Below, in pieces: positions 23,701 through 38,700 of a stretch of DNA of 64,000 bases. The notes below the pieces were generated by a model. That model was not told the DNA's origin. It made no database searches and worked only from the letters and a program-made list of their open reading frames with translations. Origin of the DNA: Phoronis australis (taxonomy: Eukaryota > Phoronida > Phoronidae); contig NMRA01000252.1 in NCBI GenBank assembly GCA_002633005.1, forward strand, positions 361,641 to 425,640, in the 5' to 3' direction. Every line of letters starts with the position of its first letter. Position 1 is the first letter of the stretch. A program made the translations under genes and the position numbers.

Positions 23701-26700
23701 CTGTTATTATGATATAGTACAGTCAACTAACATTTTGATCCTTGAAACAGTTTCAAGTTTACAATTAACAGCTGCACGGAATATTATTTTCATATAAAAT
23801 TACTCTTGGAACCAGTTCTGGAGCCTAGTGTTACTTCACGTTGTCAATTTACAAGATCAATTTTCTGACAGTCATTTGATAGTTTCATATTATTCCTTCA
23901 TGGTTCATTTTAGTTTCATACACGTGCGTTACGTTTCCAATGCAGGCAATGCGTGTAGTCGAAACCGTAATGAATTTTAACTATTGTCGTTGCACGTGAC
24001 GTACACCATATTCCGCACGTCCATTGTACTTCCATTTTCTGTCGCGTATAGCGCTGGTCAAACAGCAGAGTCCAAATTTGCATTTCAGTGTACACGGATA
24101 TGATACAATAAATCTTTCACTATTGCTTATGGTCGTTGATGTCAAAACCTTCCAGGGAACATATGTAGTTATTGAAAGATATGGCAAGTTCTCTAGAATT
24201 GTCGAGAGGTTTGTTTGAACGTTATATGTTCTGTTTGGTTAGAAGTCTGCCTCAAGTCTCAACACCGTTGACATAACCACGACCACTTTATGTTATCGTG
24301 CTCCTGAGAACTTTTGCGTTCGTGAATCAAAAGCTTTTCGATCAAGATTGACATACCTTAAATAACAACCATAAATGCACAAATAATATTTGACTTGATG
24401 AAACATAAAATTGTGAATTTTTTTAACAACTGAAAGTGCAACATTAACATATACTTTTCAAGGATAAAAAAACACGTGCACCCTGATCACGGCAAGAATT
24501 ATGGGCTTGATACGAGAAAAATGCTTTAAAAGAAAACGCATTCTACAAATAAAAGTCAAGCTCCACGAAAACTACAGATGATGCATGTTTAGTATTCATC
24601 ACTTTACTATTGTATCAATAGTTATTGTAATTTACCATCACTAAAGAAGAGCGTGACGTATATCAAAAGGCACGAGATTATTTTATAAAACGTGAATCAA
24701 ATATTGAAAAAACAAGACACTGATTTACGCAGCTGTACACTACATATTCAAACGCTGCTGTTCCAGAATACCCACAACAACTAAGCTGGACAATTCATTA
24801 AAAGAAATCAACTTTCGAGTTTGGATTGTTGACTAGCTGCAATAATGCTTAACCAGTTCCCCAGCACAAATAATACCTCGTGTATTTTTCTATTCAATTT
24901 AGAATATTTTCCTCGACTGTGGTTTATATGACATGCCGTAAGCAGTGCTTGGTACTAGAACGTTTATTACCTTTTTAGCGTCGGATGATCACTAATTAAT
25001 GTTTAAGATCTTAGTCCAATTAATTACTATATCTCGGCCAGTTCAGACCCATTGTCTTTAGCTCTCAGTATATTTTTTGTGCCATTAAATCTTTTCCTTA
25101 AGCGAAATCAAATCGCTCGTAAATATTCATGAGTAGTCGCGGTTAGATAATGGTTGGATTTTGGCTTCAGCAATTAATTAATAAAACAATTAATACCAAA
25201 TGACTACCCCCGATTAGAGAGAGTTTTAGACTGTCATATCCGACGTGTGGCTGGCACTTGGAGTCAACTCAACCGAATGAGATAAATGCGTTTCAATTAA
25301 ATCTGGACAGTCTGATGGCTGCCTGCAAGCACAGCAAGAACGCGTTGTCTCAATGAAAAAGTCAAAGTAAACCCGATATCAACACCAGATTACCCTGCAT
25401 TGTTACTATCACTCAACTGTTTATGGTAAAACAAATGATTGTTGGTTGCTTGTACGTGTTTTGAACAAAGTGCTTGTGAATTATTTTTAAATGAATGTTA
25501 TAACAAGATGATCCAACTATAAAAATATTCCAGGGACGATTTTCAAAGTTGGTTACAATTGCTATCTTTCCATAATGGAATATTTATATGAAACTTAATA
25601 CTTCTTGTATATCAGAAGGTTGTTATGTCATCCGACTCGCCTGAAATGTTTTAGAAACAAATGCATGTCGAGTTCTCAAGCAAAATTGAACTCCTGTCCC
25701 AGAGAATACAATATTTTGGAACCAACGTTTATTTCATTTGCGGTTCAGTGCTGAGCATTTGGGAGAGAGCTGACCTGACTGAGCCCCCGCTGATAGCAGG
25801 CCAATGAGTCACTTTTTATTTTACAGCGTTCGACCACGAATTTTAGTCAGATTGAATTTGCCATCAATTTAAAAAATCACTGACAAATGGAGCCAACAGA
25901 AATAAGTGTCCGTCTTTAACAGGTAAAGGTTAGAAAGCTAACCACTGCGTATGACGTGCGCTTTACGAAATCATTATCAGACTTATCAAACTGGCGTAAT
26001 ATTTTATTTACACAAACCAATACTTCATTAACAATAAGACAGTCCTTCTGTGACGCAGAATACACGATTGTTTTGGCGTTTTGTTACGTAAACTATCAAT
26101 GAGCTTTTCATTTTCTTCGTCGGTTTAATTTCCACGACATACAATTATTTTTCTTCGCGGTTAACCCTTATTCTATTACCTTTGTCCGTAGTCGTCAAAC
26201 AATTAGTCGAGACAACTCCTCATTCAAGCTTGTGCTAGTTTAAAGTAAATCTCATCGTCATTAGGATACTGGCTAACAGTTCAGTGTTTAATTAAATGAA
26301 CACAAGCGCTGACAAATATGATTTTGTGAGATAAGCCCATGGAATCGAACCTGGAATCCCCGCGGTCGCTATCTAGCGCTCTTCCGGCAGGGAATTTTAA
26401 ATGTTTTTAACTGTTGATGTCCCTTCGCCCGCGGTTTCAGCGAAAGTTTGACAACCAAACATGGGAATTGGCGATTTGTAATAAAATCAACACGCGACAT
26501 GTTTGGTTGTTTTATGGCTAGGTTTAAAGCTAATTTCCTCAACAATAATCCAAAAATGCGTTTTTCGGCTGTAAACTGAAACCGACACTGTCCATTTAAG
26601 GACAGTAAGCTCACGTCTTTTGTCAAAAACTATTGATTTGGACCACATAGTGTACACATACTGACCACATAAAGTCCACATACTGACCACGCACTGTCTT

Positions 26701-29700
26701 AAAGTAAGCCTGATCTTGCTCCTTATTCAGATTAAAATGATTTGAAGACTTGAGGAGAATGCTTCACACCGTGTCGACTGAGAAGTTAATAACGGAGAGT
26801 TAGTTTCGGTCGTCATTGCAGAGACGCTGCTGTCAACAAGAGTTGTTTTGGAATGTACATGCATCAGTCAAGAGTGTTTAACACTAACTTAGTGTTTTAT
26901 CAAATTGCAGAACACTGTGCTCGCCGACTTGAAGAAACGTTTTGACAGATAAAACGACCACTGTTGAAGAAACTTATTGTTTGATTGCCATCAGTTTGGA
27001 TTGAACGCAATAGTCAGATACGGGAAGTAAACTCGTTGCCTCTTTTCAAGTTTTGCTGAAGACCACAAAATGTGTTATTCTTATTCGCAAACGATTAGCT
27101 GATACAAGTTCACACTTGTCCATTTGAGAACAATTACATCAACGGTTTATGCAAGTAACTTGAGTTATCAACAAAAAGTTACATTGACATTAGTTTTCAA
27201 AAAACCTGCTTTGTTTTTACACCCATATACGTTCAGTTATAATACCACGTGACACTGCGCCGTCTGCAACAACTGAAGACATCTCGCTGGGTGCCTGGGA
27301 GAGCAGCACGTGCCGGCTAAACATCTCACTGCGCGAGACCAGCTGAGATTTGCGCCAACAAAGCGCTCGGAAACAGCACGATTGCTGGTTGACAAGGTGT
27401 CATTGTGAGTTGCCAAGGCAACTCAATAGATACTACGCTTTGCTGATAACAGATATCAGCACGAAACCGTGTTGCAATTGTTAACTGTTTTTATGCTTTC
27501 TTTTCAAATTCTTTCACGATTTTTAACGCTGGTATTGTTGGTTTTCTATTCCGTCGAAAAACAATGGGTCGCACAAAAGTGCTTTGAGGTCAAGTAATTA
27601 CTGAGTGACCACAGATTTGCATTAAATTACCGTGAGCAGATTTTTCCTAAAGTTCTATCTGAGCTTGATTTGAATGGTGACATTTTTGCCACATGAGCTA
27701 TTTTAGGAAAAAAATCTCTTAACTTAAATGGTGCCCCGTGTCGGTTTTATAGGCTATCAGAAACTTTCGTAATATTGTATTGAATATCTTTATGAAAAAG
27801 TTGCTAATTTGAGCTCAGTTCTTCACAGAAATTTAACGACGGTGCCATTTTAAGGATCCCAAACGATAACCCGGAAACCTGTCACGAAATAGCCCACGAT
27901 AAGCAACGAAAATTTAAAGGTTTTAATATTGTTCACGCTGTCAAACACTATCTTCGTTCATTCTGGCTATTGATTATTGACTATTGACTATTGACGTCGT
28001 TTATGCTCTGCCCAAAACGAAACGTCACTGAGGGATTGTGGGTAACGAAACAGTTGGTCACGTTATGTTTACAAGGTAATTTTTGTCATTAACACTGAAT
28101 AGAAACAGTTTAAAAATTCACTAATTAACAAAACGTTTTGCGTTTCCATACTTTGATGTATACCGTTATGTTCCCTGACTAGTAATACGAAGGAAAAAAC
28201 GTGAAATACATAAATTGAAGCCTCTGATACCCGTCAACTCAAGTGGCATCACTGGTAAAGAGGAGAGACAATTGTATGTGAAGTGCTGCGTGTATGTTGT
28301 ATTGCAGTACTTGGAAGGAATATTCAACCTGCTCAAAATATACAATGTAATACTGCGTCTAAAGTATTCATACAGTACATCGAGTTCTCAGATGGTTGTT
28401 TTCAAAAATGGGCCTATTTAATCACACAGTTTGATGGAATATGTTTTCTAGTGGTTTAACGTAACAAAGGACATCTAGAAGGAGTCTCAGAAATTTGACT
28501 CAAACTAATACCTGCGAGGTGGAAAAAGCGATTTTACAATTTTTTAATCGAAATTCTAAAAATGTTTCCACTGGTATTGCGTTTTAGGTATTGTTTATTC
28601 TGTTCATGAGTTTTACACTTTAATGGCAAGAGCAAGTGTACATTCAGGTAAGTTTGATACAAAATGGGCGTGCGAGCCAATGATAATCTATGGATTTACA
28701 ATCGGGCTTGATTTATAGTCTCGCGTGCTTATCTGCACACGTGGAACACTCTCCGTAAAATCCGCCTCCAACGAAGAACAATGTTATCTGCAGTTTACTT
28801 GAGTCTATCTTAGCTTCTGACTGGATACCAAGGTCGCCTCAGTTATTTGTGAGCCGCGATCTTTACGGGAGGCCATTATTTTTACATTTGTCAATCTAGG
28901 TCGTACTGACAACATTTACAGATGTATTATCTAGTCTCGTTTCTAGTCTCGTTTCTATTTGTGTTTGCGAGAATACAAGCTAAACCAAGGCGAGCCTACA
29001 GTGTGACAAAAAGAATGAATCGTGGAACAATAGGTGCGTGTAAATTGCGTTCGATGACAGACAATTAATACTTATCACCTACAGTTTCAACACACACAAT
29101 AAACAAATATTCATAGAAAAAATAGGGATGTATAACCCTTCATCTCTGGGTTGATTCGTCACTTAAAATTAAATTGAGTTGAAAGAAACCGAGTCTTTAC
29201 TGCAAAACTAAAAATAACAATGGTAAGTTTGATAATGTGATATAACGAATATAAATTTTACGGTCAGGCAGTTCTGAACAGAGTTGGTATATTTGCGTGT
29301 TGCATAAAGAATAGTGTGTATGATAAGCCTTGCAGTAATTTCGAAGGTGCAAAAATTCATTATCCAAAGATGTATTAAAAACAGGACAATTTTGATTTTA
29401 AAAAGTTAGTACCTATACAAGTACTTACGGTCATTTTGATGTTCTGTCTAACGTGATTAAACACAGGAATCGAGATACATCCCATCCAATAGTTCAAATA
29501 ACAAAGAATAATAAAGAACTAAACTGAATGAACAAAATTGTTACACCTGAACTCGTGCCTTGACTCGCAAAACCTGAACAATCGCACAGGTTGAAATTTT
29601 AGTTCAGTGTCGCGTAAAGATTGCAGGTCAAGGACTTAAATACAATTGGCACTTTATTTATTGCAGTTCGATTTTTACAATCACACTTTACACAATCGAG

Positions 29701-32700
29701 AGTCATTTTTATTGTCCATACTTATAATGCAAGAATAATACTCTCCAAAAACAAAACTGCTCATTATGCACAATTCAACAGTGTGCACGTAAAGCGTGTT
29801 CATAACCATTATCGGATACTGTCTTCACTAATTACTAGGATCCAAAATAATTATTATGACAGTGATGAGATTTATTGTTGCCAGAGGCAATTGTTTAGTT
29901 TTTAATATTTCTAAGTGCAAAATGTTGAGTGTATCCTAAATAACATGAGAGTTACTTGTAGACAGCTGTTACGTCTAGATTACTACAACACAAGAACACT
30001 AGTGCATTAGAAACAATAGCTCGCCAGACAGATTACCATATAAACCGCTTTCTCACAAGCAAACCCTCCATTGGACTCACTGTAACTACAACTTTCTCTA
30101 AAATCCGTACCACACCTGCGCCACCGCCTAATCTTTAAAACGTCTCCATTATAAAAACATTCAGTTTCGGCTTAGCAATCGGATCTTGCCGACGGAAGGC
30201 GTTGAATTAAATATTTTTTCGAAAAGCAGTGTTTTCATAGAGTTGCCCTTCGGCAGTCGCAGTAAGCTAAGAGTTTTGTTAACAGGTGGTGGGTATCGGA
30301 AGAAACGTTGCGTGCGTGCTTCTAAAAGCTAAATGCAAAACAATAGACTCTATATTAAAAATAATGCCCCGTAACCCTCGTCAATCCTTAAAAGTTGGAA
30401 TCAAAGTTAAAATATCTGATTGCAGTCGTCTAAAATAGCAAGCATGATATCCGGTTTAGCGCAATAAAATCCAAAATCCATGAGTATGTTTTTAGTTGAA
30501 ATTTTCTTATATCACAAAAGTGGTCCCAGCAGTACATAAGCAATGGACGGCACAAGGCCTGGTTGAAATCACCAAAACAAAGTTTAGTTTACATTTAAAA
30601 ATCACAAATAGTGATTCTCAAAGCAATGTTGACGACAACGATAACTAAATGATTGCATTTCATGATACGAGAAATCATCTGATGAAATGCTCAGCGTAAG
30701 GGAGAGAAATAGTCAGCGTAAGGGAGCCTACAATACATTTGATTTTTAGTCGTTGTTTTTGCCAATCTCTATCGACTATCTCCGCAAAGTTATTCATTGG
30801 GAAGTATTAGCGTATGAGTTAAGCAATACTTTGATCTCTTCTCTTGATTTCGTTATGATTTTACAGGCTTTTAAATACAGTAACACGTTTGGGCACGGAC
30901 ATGTTTGCAGATAGTTTTTTGATACAAATAATTGACCACGATTATGAAAATAGATAGGTGGAGCATTGGCAAATACATGTACCACACAACACAGCTTCCT
31001 ACGCAATATAGTACATTGTTCAAAACTTTATAATTTGATTTCACTGTTCACCAACACGGGCGGAGCATTGACTATACAACCTCTGTTTATTTATATCAAG
31101 TGATACAAAATAACATAAAAGTACGCCGTGAATTGATGACATATCACGGCCTACTTGTAGTTCAAATCGCTTCATCATTTCAACGCGAGACTGTCAAAAC
31201 CATTAAAATTATCATGATAATACATGATAATACGTGTACGCGGCAGAATACTGAACTAAGCTAACTGATCGTGTCGTTTGGTTCAACTATTCCAGCGTCC
31301 CTACTAGGGTTCGATAGGGACATACGGTCTCCTTTGCATTTTAACAATGTCCTCAACATAAATTATGCAAAGTAGATCGTTGTGTAGAAACAACCGCACG
31401 TGCTTCCCAGAACATGTTCGTGTCTTTCGATTTACGTTTGAAGATATTTAGGTTCTCTGATTAAATTCTAAGTGGACGCCTTAATACCTTAAATGCTAAA
31501 GTGGTCCTATTGCTGCTCACATGTTATGAACTTGATAACTGAAAATTGTAGACGTAACTTCGGGAGATTTGAAATTACTTCTGCGTGATTTAAAGTCAAA
31601 AGTCTTCACTACAAATTCATTCCTAAAATAATCCAAACTGAGCGATGGAAATTAGATATTTGTAAAACGCCAACGTCTCTCGACAACTTATCCAGCCCGC
31701 CATTAAGCTTTCATTGCTTTTTTCTGAATCATACAAGAGCTCAAGGTTTACTTTTTTCACGGAAATCTACACTATGATAAAGTTTATAATTAGCCTGGCC
31801 ACGGGACTCAACCAAACATGTTATTAGTCGCCGCCATTCTCTGTATAATAAAAACAAATTCTTAGAATCGTGTGAACGGACATAAGCGATCACTTCTGTA
31901 GTGGTTAGAACGTTGTGGTTTTGTTCCTTTATGGCGCTAACTTCCTGAATTACGTAACTCGTGAAAGTGTGTGACGTAACGTTGACCTAGGGTTAAAAAT
32001 GGAAGAATGTCAAAAATATAAGAAAATCATTTCGATATTGCAGAACATAACCACAGGTCGTGTTTGTCAACACAACTGGTTGACGTAAACCAAATTTGAC
32101 GTGTTGTGACGTTCCAATGTCACCGCCATAGGCCCGTAGCAAAAGTCAACACCAGTAGACATAAATGTATGACAAATATTCCACTATGTACATTTTAATG
32201 ACCTACAAATGTAGACGACATGTAATATTCTGGGTGACCTGGCTACAGGTAGGGAGAAACATAGAGCGAAAGAAAAGTGTAAGAAATAGATTAAAGCGTT
32301 AACTTGCTATTCCCACTAGACCTTAACAATCATGTTTAAATGCCATTTACACGTTACACAAATTGACAGTAAAAATGGTCAATTTTCTCTTAAGCTTGCA
32401 GTAAATAAAATGAGGGTTTTAGTAATAACGAATAACCTTTTCAAATCATCTCGACAGGTGTTTAGTTTTCGAAGGTATGAGGTACTGTAATGACATGTGA
32501 CAATAACTACCTGGACAGGTGTTTTGTTTCAAACTGACATTACTAAGTCACTTATACCATACAAAACTATGGTTTATTGCGCCCAAATGCGCCATAGATA
32601 CAGTGAATGCTAAATAAATATGTACTCGTTTGTAGTCATATGTCCATCTGCTTTCGCAACAACAGAACCTGTACTCAATATCTATTTCAAAAACATCTGA

Positions 32701-35700
32701 TGAAAACACGATCCAGCATATGCCAATCCCAAAACTATTTTATTAATTTGCGTGCAAGAGCATAATATTTTATTGCTGATTCGCGAGCCAATCCCCGCAG
32801 AAGGACAATAGTTCGCTGCACAAGTAGTGAGCAGATCGTGGCGCTTTCTTGCAAAGGATAAGTTAAAAATTACAACGTAACTTTAACTTCGGCAGTAGAA
32901 AATTTGCAATAAGTGGCGGCCAATCGGTGACCAAAGATAGTATTTAATGGTGGTCAAAAGAGACGTTTAACTGAAGGTTATAACACCCTCAGAGTAAAGT
33001 GACAGACAAATTTGCTCAAAACTACAGTACATGTACGGGTTTTAGCGAGAAAGGCTTAACGTTCCATGTACTTTCGCTATTAGTGGTATGCAATATTTAC
33101 ACAAAAGGAACACACGTCAAAGTTATAGCTTACTTTCCATCGAGCAAAACAACGCATTTGGTTCATGAATTAATTTCAATTAGCAGTCACCGTATATTGA
33201 CAACAACCTTTGCCATTAAAACCGCCCAATTTCTGCACGAATAGCGGCAGCTTCTTATTTATTTTTGTTGCCCACAATTTCTGAAAGTATTCGAGAGTTT
33301 TGTGTGAGAAAGAACTCCCGGTCTTGAATTGGTCTCTCAATTGACACGCTTCGATTAAATCGTAAAGTTAACATCCCATTGCATTTTCCGGTGTTTCGGA
33401 TTTCGCTAGAAAAAAAATCGAAATTTTAAGTACTTTGTAAGCAATAATTTGTAGGAGTTTCGTTGAGTTGGGTTCTTAAAGATAACTACGTAGACTTGAC
33501 TATAAGTACGAGGATAGATTTAGGAGCAGCGCGGGAACGAAGTCAACCCAAAACTTCACAGTGGCAGCCGATCGCGCTAACGCAAAGTCAAATCCTGCGC
33601 GAAAAATGGCGGAGTGTTTCTAACGCATTTAAGTGTCTATTTCATTCAACAAAATCTAAAAATGTTGTTTTGGTCGCAAAACTGGCGATGTACCTTACAA
33701 GTGTGTAATGTCAACTCTTCAAGCGACCCCCCCAAACGGAGTACGATCAAGCGCACCCTTGCCCCTGAAGGGCCTTGAACATGCAGTGGACGCCTGAAGG
33801 CACACGTTACAATGCTGGTGTGCTAGCCTGCATAAATCATTAAGTGAAACAACCTTTGTCACCTATTAACGTCGTAAACTAGATCTCAACCAGTCGATTC
33901 TATTATCATTTTGCAACATAAACCAGTCATTAGCCAAGACACTACTACCGTTTGAGATAATAACACGGCTTCAAAGCAAATAAAACTTTGAGGGATTGCA
34001 ACTTTACATACAGTTTGTCTCGGAAATGCACATCGTAAATATCCATTTTTACGGGGCAATGTTGTGCAAACATTATTTGAACTGTCGAATTACCCCCCAC
34101 GTAGACGGAAAGAACGTTTCGAAAGTATTCCCGAGAATAAAAATTCTCTTTGATTTTTGTGAGTGCTTTTTCATTTACACCATCTTGAAACTGTGTTTTT
34201 ATTTTACTGTTTATTTGGAATTATCCTTCATTTACATTTATGTTTAGTTGAGTTATACTTATTTGAATTCATGTTCATTTGCAGTTATGTTTACTCAAAA
34301 CAATGCAATTGCAATTAAATTAAAAGCAGTAATTTTTATTTTCGTTTATCTTTAATTGAAGTGCTGTTTACACTTAGTAAAGAAACACAGTTAAATTGAC
34401 TTTCACTTCAAATTTTTCTCATTTATTTTATTTAGATTTTAAGCTTATTCGCAAATGTGTTTGTTTGCTTTTAACACTTATGTTTTCTTTGTTTATGCAG
34501 CCCAATAAGTGTGATAAATCGGGGAACATTAAATCCACGGAGATTTAGTTAACATGGAGAAAGAAAATAGGTCTAAAACTGCGAATAGATAAGCTTGTTG
34601 TGCTATTTCTATTTCTTCAAAAAATGCTTATAAAACTTCACTCAAACGATGACAATGTGGTATGCACCTCTGTTCATGCTTGACCAGCTACGTCTAACCA
34701 TTTCATTCTCCAGCCGAAGAGAGTATTGCGAGTCAAAGTGATATAAAAACAATTACTAACAGGAAGTGTCAGCACTTTTATGCGCACGTGCGCGAGCGCG
34801 TGTCGTCAGTAGTTAAACCGGCACCCCGGGAACCTCATTTGGACTCACTCAGTGAACGTAATTCAATTGTAGGATATAGATGTCTCCAAGTGGTAAATCG
34901 ACGATGTTCCCGGGTTGGTCATATTATTTGCAAAAAAAACTCTACTGGAAGAAGATTGTAATTAAATTAGTGGATGAATGTTACTATGGATAAAAACAGG
35001 CCTGTAAACAGAATGACTAGAGCGACAGTTTGTTGCTGAACTCGTGCACCTGTCAGTCTAAATAAATAAAGGGGGTTATGGTGATTTACCGCCTTATCGC
35101 TACCACAATAAATCTTTTTAACTTTTACGACACATCTATTGACAAAGCGTTCATTAATTGCCAGATTTTAATCGCGGATTAGTTGACTTAAAACGTTGGT
35201 ATAATGACCAGTAATGCAGAAATAAACGTGGAAGTATTTAGTATATTGTCGTTAGGAATGTCTGGTGAAATGTTTTCTGACGAAAAATAGATTGCCTGGG
35301 TGCGCCCTGAATTCCGAGTTTTTATATTACATAATTGTCTAATTTTTTGAGGGAGTTCTTAAAAGATGACATATTCGCTTTTTATAGCTTAAGACAGGTC
35401 TGAGTAAATATTTTCATAAATTGTGAGGTTCGCCACCAAACTGGCATTTTGACAATATAGTGTATGAGGTATGAAGGCTGACGATATAATATAGTGTATG
35501 AGGTATGAAGGCTGACGATATAATATAGTGTATGAGGTATGAAGGCTGACGATATAATATGGAAACTGAAGTGTGTTGAAAATATGCTTAGTGGAGTTTG
35601 GAGTGTGTGGAAATACGGGAAACAATGTCAGTGTTCAGTTTGGACACCAGGGGGCAGTTTCATGATATTTTAGAACTTTAAATATCTTCACATCGAACCT

Positions 35701-38700
35701 TTTATTTTATACAGTTTCGGAATTAAGTAATTTACAACCCATATAAGTATATGTATGTAAATGTAGGGTGGCTCAATAATTTTCCCATTTTGGTGTCAAT
35801 GACGTCATCGAACGGTAATTTTATGATTAGGGAAATTATTAAATTTTAACACAAAAATTGCAGAAATTGTCATTTATCTGTTTTTCAAAACCTAGTTACC
35901 CTGTGTCGAACAATGCAATTTTTCCGTACAGCTACGCAAGACAAACACTAAACTAAACATGGATTAAAATTCATTTGACTTTTCTATTTTGTTCAGGAAT
36001 TTTACAATGCAAAATTGAACTCCAGAACAACTAACGAAAGACCTTAAACTGTTTCCGCCAGCATCACTGCAAATCGTATCTCGGTTTCTTGGAGTGCTCA
36101 GTCTACTACAGGCTACTGTGTTAAAACTGTTTAAAATCTCGTTCTTTGGTCACTGGGGTCAGGGCAGGCAAGAATCTCGGTGGCCGATGAAATGCATTTT
36201 GGGATTACCACACAGCTGACTTGATAATAATAGTCAAATTTCGCAGAGTGAACGTTGAAGAGACACGTCACGTGAAGGTGTGACGTCCTTCACGAGACAT
36301 ATTCATAACTTCCAGAGACGTGTTTCCTTTCTATTTTTAAGGACTGGTTACCTTCAAATAAAGGAACATTTTTCACTGGATGATGTCATACCATGATTTG
36401 CGTAATAGATCAAAAAATCAAGAATTGTTCTATGAGAGGCATAATTAATTATAAAGAAGGCATTTCGTAGTGTGTATATTAGGGTATAAAAATCACAAAA
36501 ATAAAACCACCTTTGCTCTCTAGACACAGATATAGAGTAAATTGCACGCAGCATACACACCGAGCGAATAAAGGAGTAAACAGACTATTCCACTCAATCC
36601 TCTTGCACCAAGACAAATATCTAGAAGGAAAAGTTTCCGAGAAACGGGCGTCTCAAACCATGTCCACACATTTCTCTCAGGTTTTATGCTGTGCTGTCAC
36701 TTAATCATGATTTGTTGATATGACAGCAATGATGGTGAGATCGTTTGTATTATGACACGCACTAATACGATGACAATACAGGGTACAGAACGATTCTAAC
36801 CTGAGAATGTACTTACTTGTGATAGTCTAGTCTGCAGAACAGTTTCCTGTCCCTGCTGTAGCACGTGCCTGTCAGCGGGAGACAACACACGTGACACTTG
36901 ACGCAGTGCTCGTGCCAACTGTTATCCAAAACTTTGAGTAAAAATCTGTCTTCGATCGCGTCACCACACCCAGCGCACACTTCGCAATTTGCTCCGTTTT
37001 CTGGAAAATGAACATCTCTTACTAGTGTGTATATTTTGCCTTGAAATAAAATTTTAATCAGCAGTACGTTTTATCTTTCAGTTCCCAGTAAAGAATGTGG
37101 TTTCTTTTGCTACGAATTCTGTATATATCAAAACAACTTATTTCATCCATCACAGCGATGATGTAGCGTTTCATGAAATAGACGTTGGCACGAAAAAGAT
37201 TCCCGAGATCAGCCCCAGTGCGTAATGGAACCTGAAACCCCCGTGGTGACAGTCTGATGTTGGGCCTAAATCCTTCGATAAATGGTAGAATATTTAGAGT
37301 GTATTTATTTGTTCAAATCCGCGGCCTTGGTGTCGAGTCGGTGAATTTTTGGGAGACGACGGCGAGAACTGGCGATTTGTAATAAAATTGCGAAAGCAGA
37401 AATGGTTTTGTAGTTTTATAGGTCTGTGCTAAACTGCAGTTTTGACGCATCGTCAGCAAACCAAAACGCATAATTCAATTTTCCAAGTCTAAAATTTGCA
37501 ATGTTGACGGTGTGAGCTGTATTGCACGAGAAGCAGTATACAAGAATGTAAACATTAAAAAGTCTATATGTCGTTAAGGATGTATTTAGTGTTTCGAAGT
37601 GTTTTGTTTTATATTATTATACAAGGTAATGATCACGTTAAACTACCAGTAACAGTTCCCTGTTTTGTATTGTTTTACATGTCATTTTCTCGAATACACT
37701 AACGGCGTTGAAGAACAATAGTACAGCTTAAAAGTACCCGCGTTAGCGATTGCGTGTTTAATCAATCACGTCTGTGTTATTTACCTCCGGGTTTGGGGAG
37801 CTACATCCGGGTACCGTCATTTAAACATTGGTCTTCAACCTGAATGCGTTTAATTACAATGGGCTTGAGAGTGCGTGACAAATTTGGAGTCATAAATCAC
37901 ACAAATCATCGCTGTAAACACTTTCAAATTTGTCTTCTAATTTCTTAACTAGTAAACTTTTCTTTTTTGACATGCAAGTTCATTGAAACTATGAACAAAG
38001 CAGCGTGGCGGCACAGACAGAGAAACAGAATGTTGAAGTAATATGACTCCAAAACACAAAATCGTTCCGAGAAATTTTTGCAGTTAGGGTCAGAAACACA
38101 CGTATTATTGTTTTTTTTTTATAAATTTCACTCAGGAATTGAAAATCGACTTGCCATTTAACATAAACTTGTCATATGGCGACACTCTACAGTCAATACT
38201 GTCATCAGGCATACAGTAGTTACTGCTTACTCTGTCTACCCGGATGGTTACTACATGTATTAGCTCATCTCCGACACCCGGATGACAAAACAAATAGTTG
38301 CATTTTCTCCGAATCAAACAACAATACAATTGTGAGTCAGAACATTCACGCACTGTACACTGTACCTCACGCTAGCCCTAACACATTTCCGTCCATTCCA
38401 GGGTGTAAAAACGTCCACGTATTAATGTCGCTAGTGTATTCATCTAAAAGTCGCACAGAATATTATTTCTTCACGAACGACCACGTTTTATCTCCTTGTT
38501 AGCGCATGAAATGAGACATAAGTACATGTATATCGAATAACTGGGCCTTAAGTTGCGAGCCTCAGATCTACATTTGTGAACCACGAAAAAAAACGAAGTT
38601 AAGTTGTGGCTTGACTCAACTTGGTCTTATAGTTTACAACTGTACAAGGTGCCAAGTATCTAAACGTGTAATCCTATTATATCACCACAGCGTTGGGTGC

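Larger units (their letters stand above)
14836..36816 (-). other. Lmx1: Lmx1 intron 3 (22 kb), repeats and candidate regulatory DNA
   Basis: No coding exon fits between LIM1 and LIM2. The long open frames here (for example 21843-22166 and 22635-22991) show no recognisable domain. Contents I can support are listed separately: simple repeats, SINE-like copies, two X-box palindromes, a short plus-strand ORF at 17331 and a homeodomain-site-rich block near 25 kb. Confidence 0.7.
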
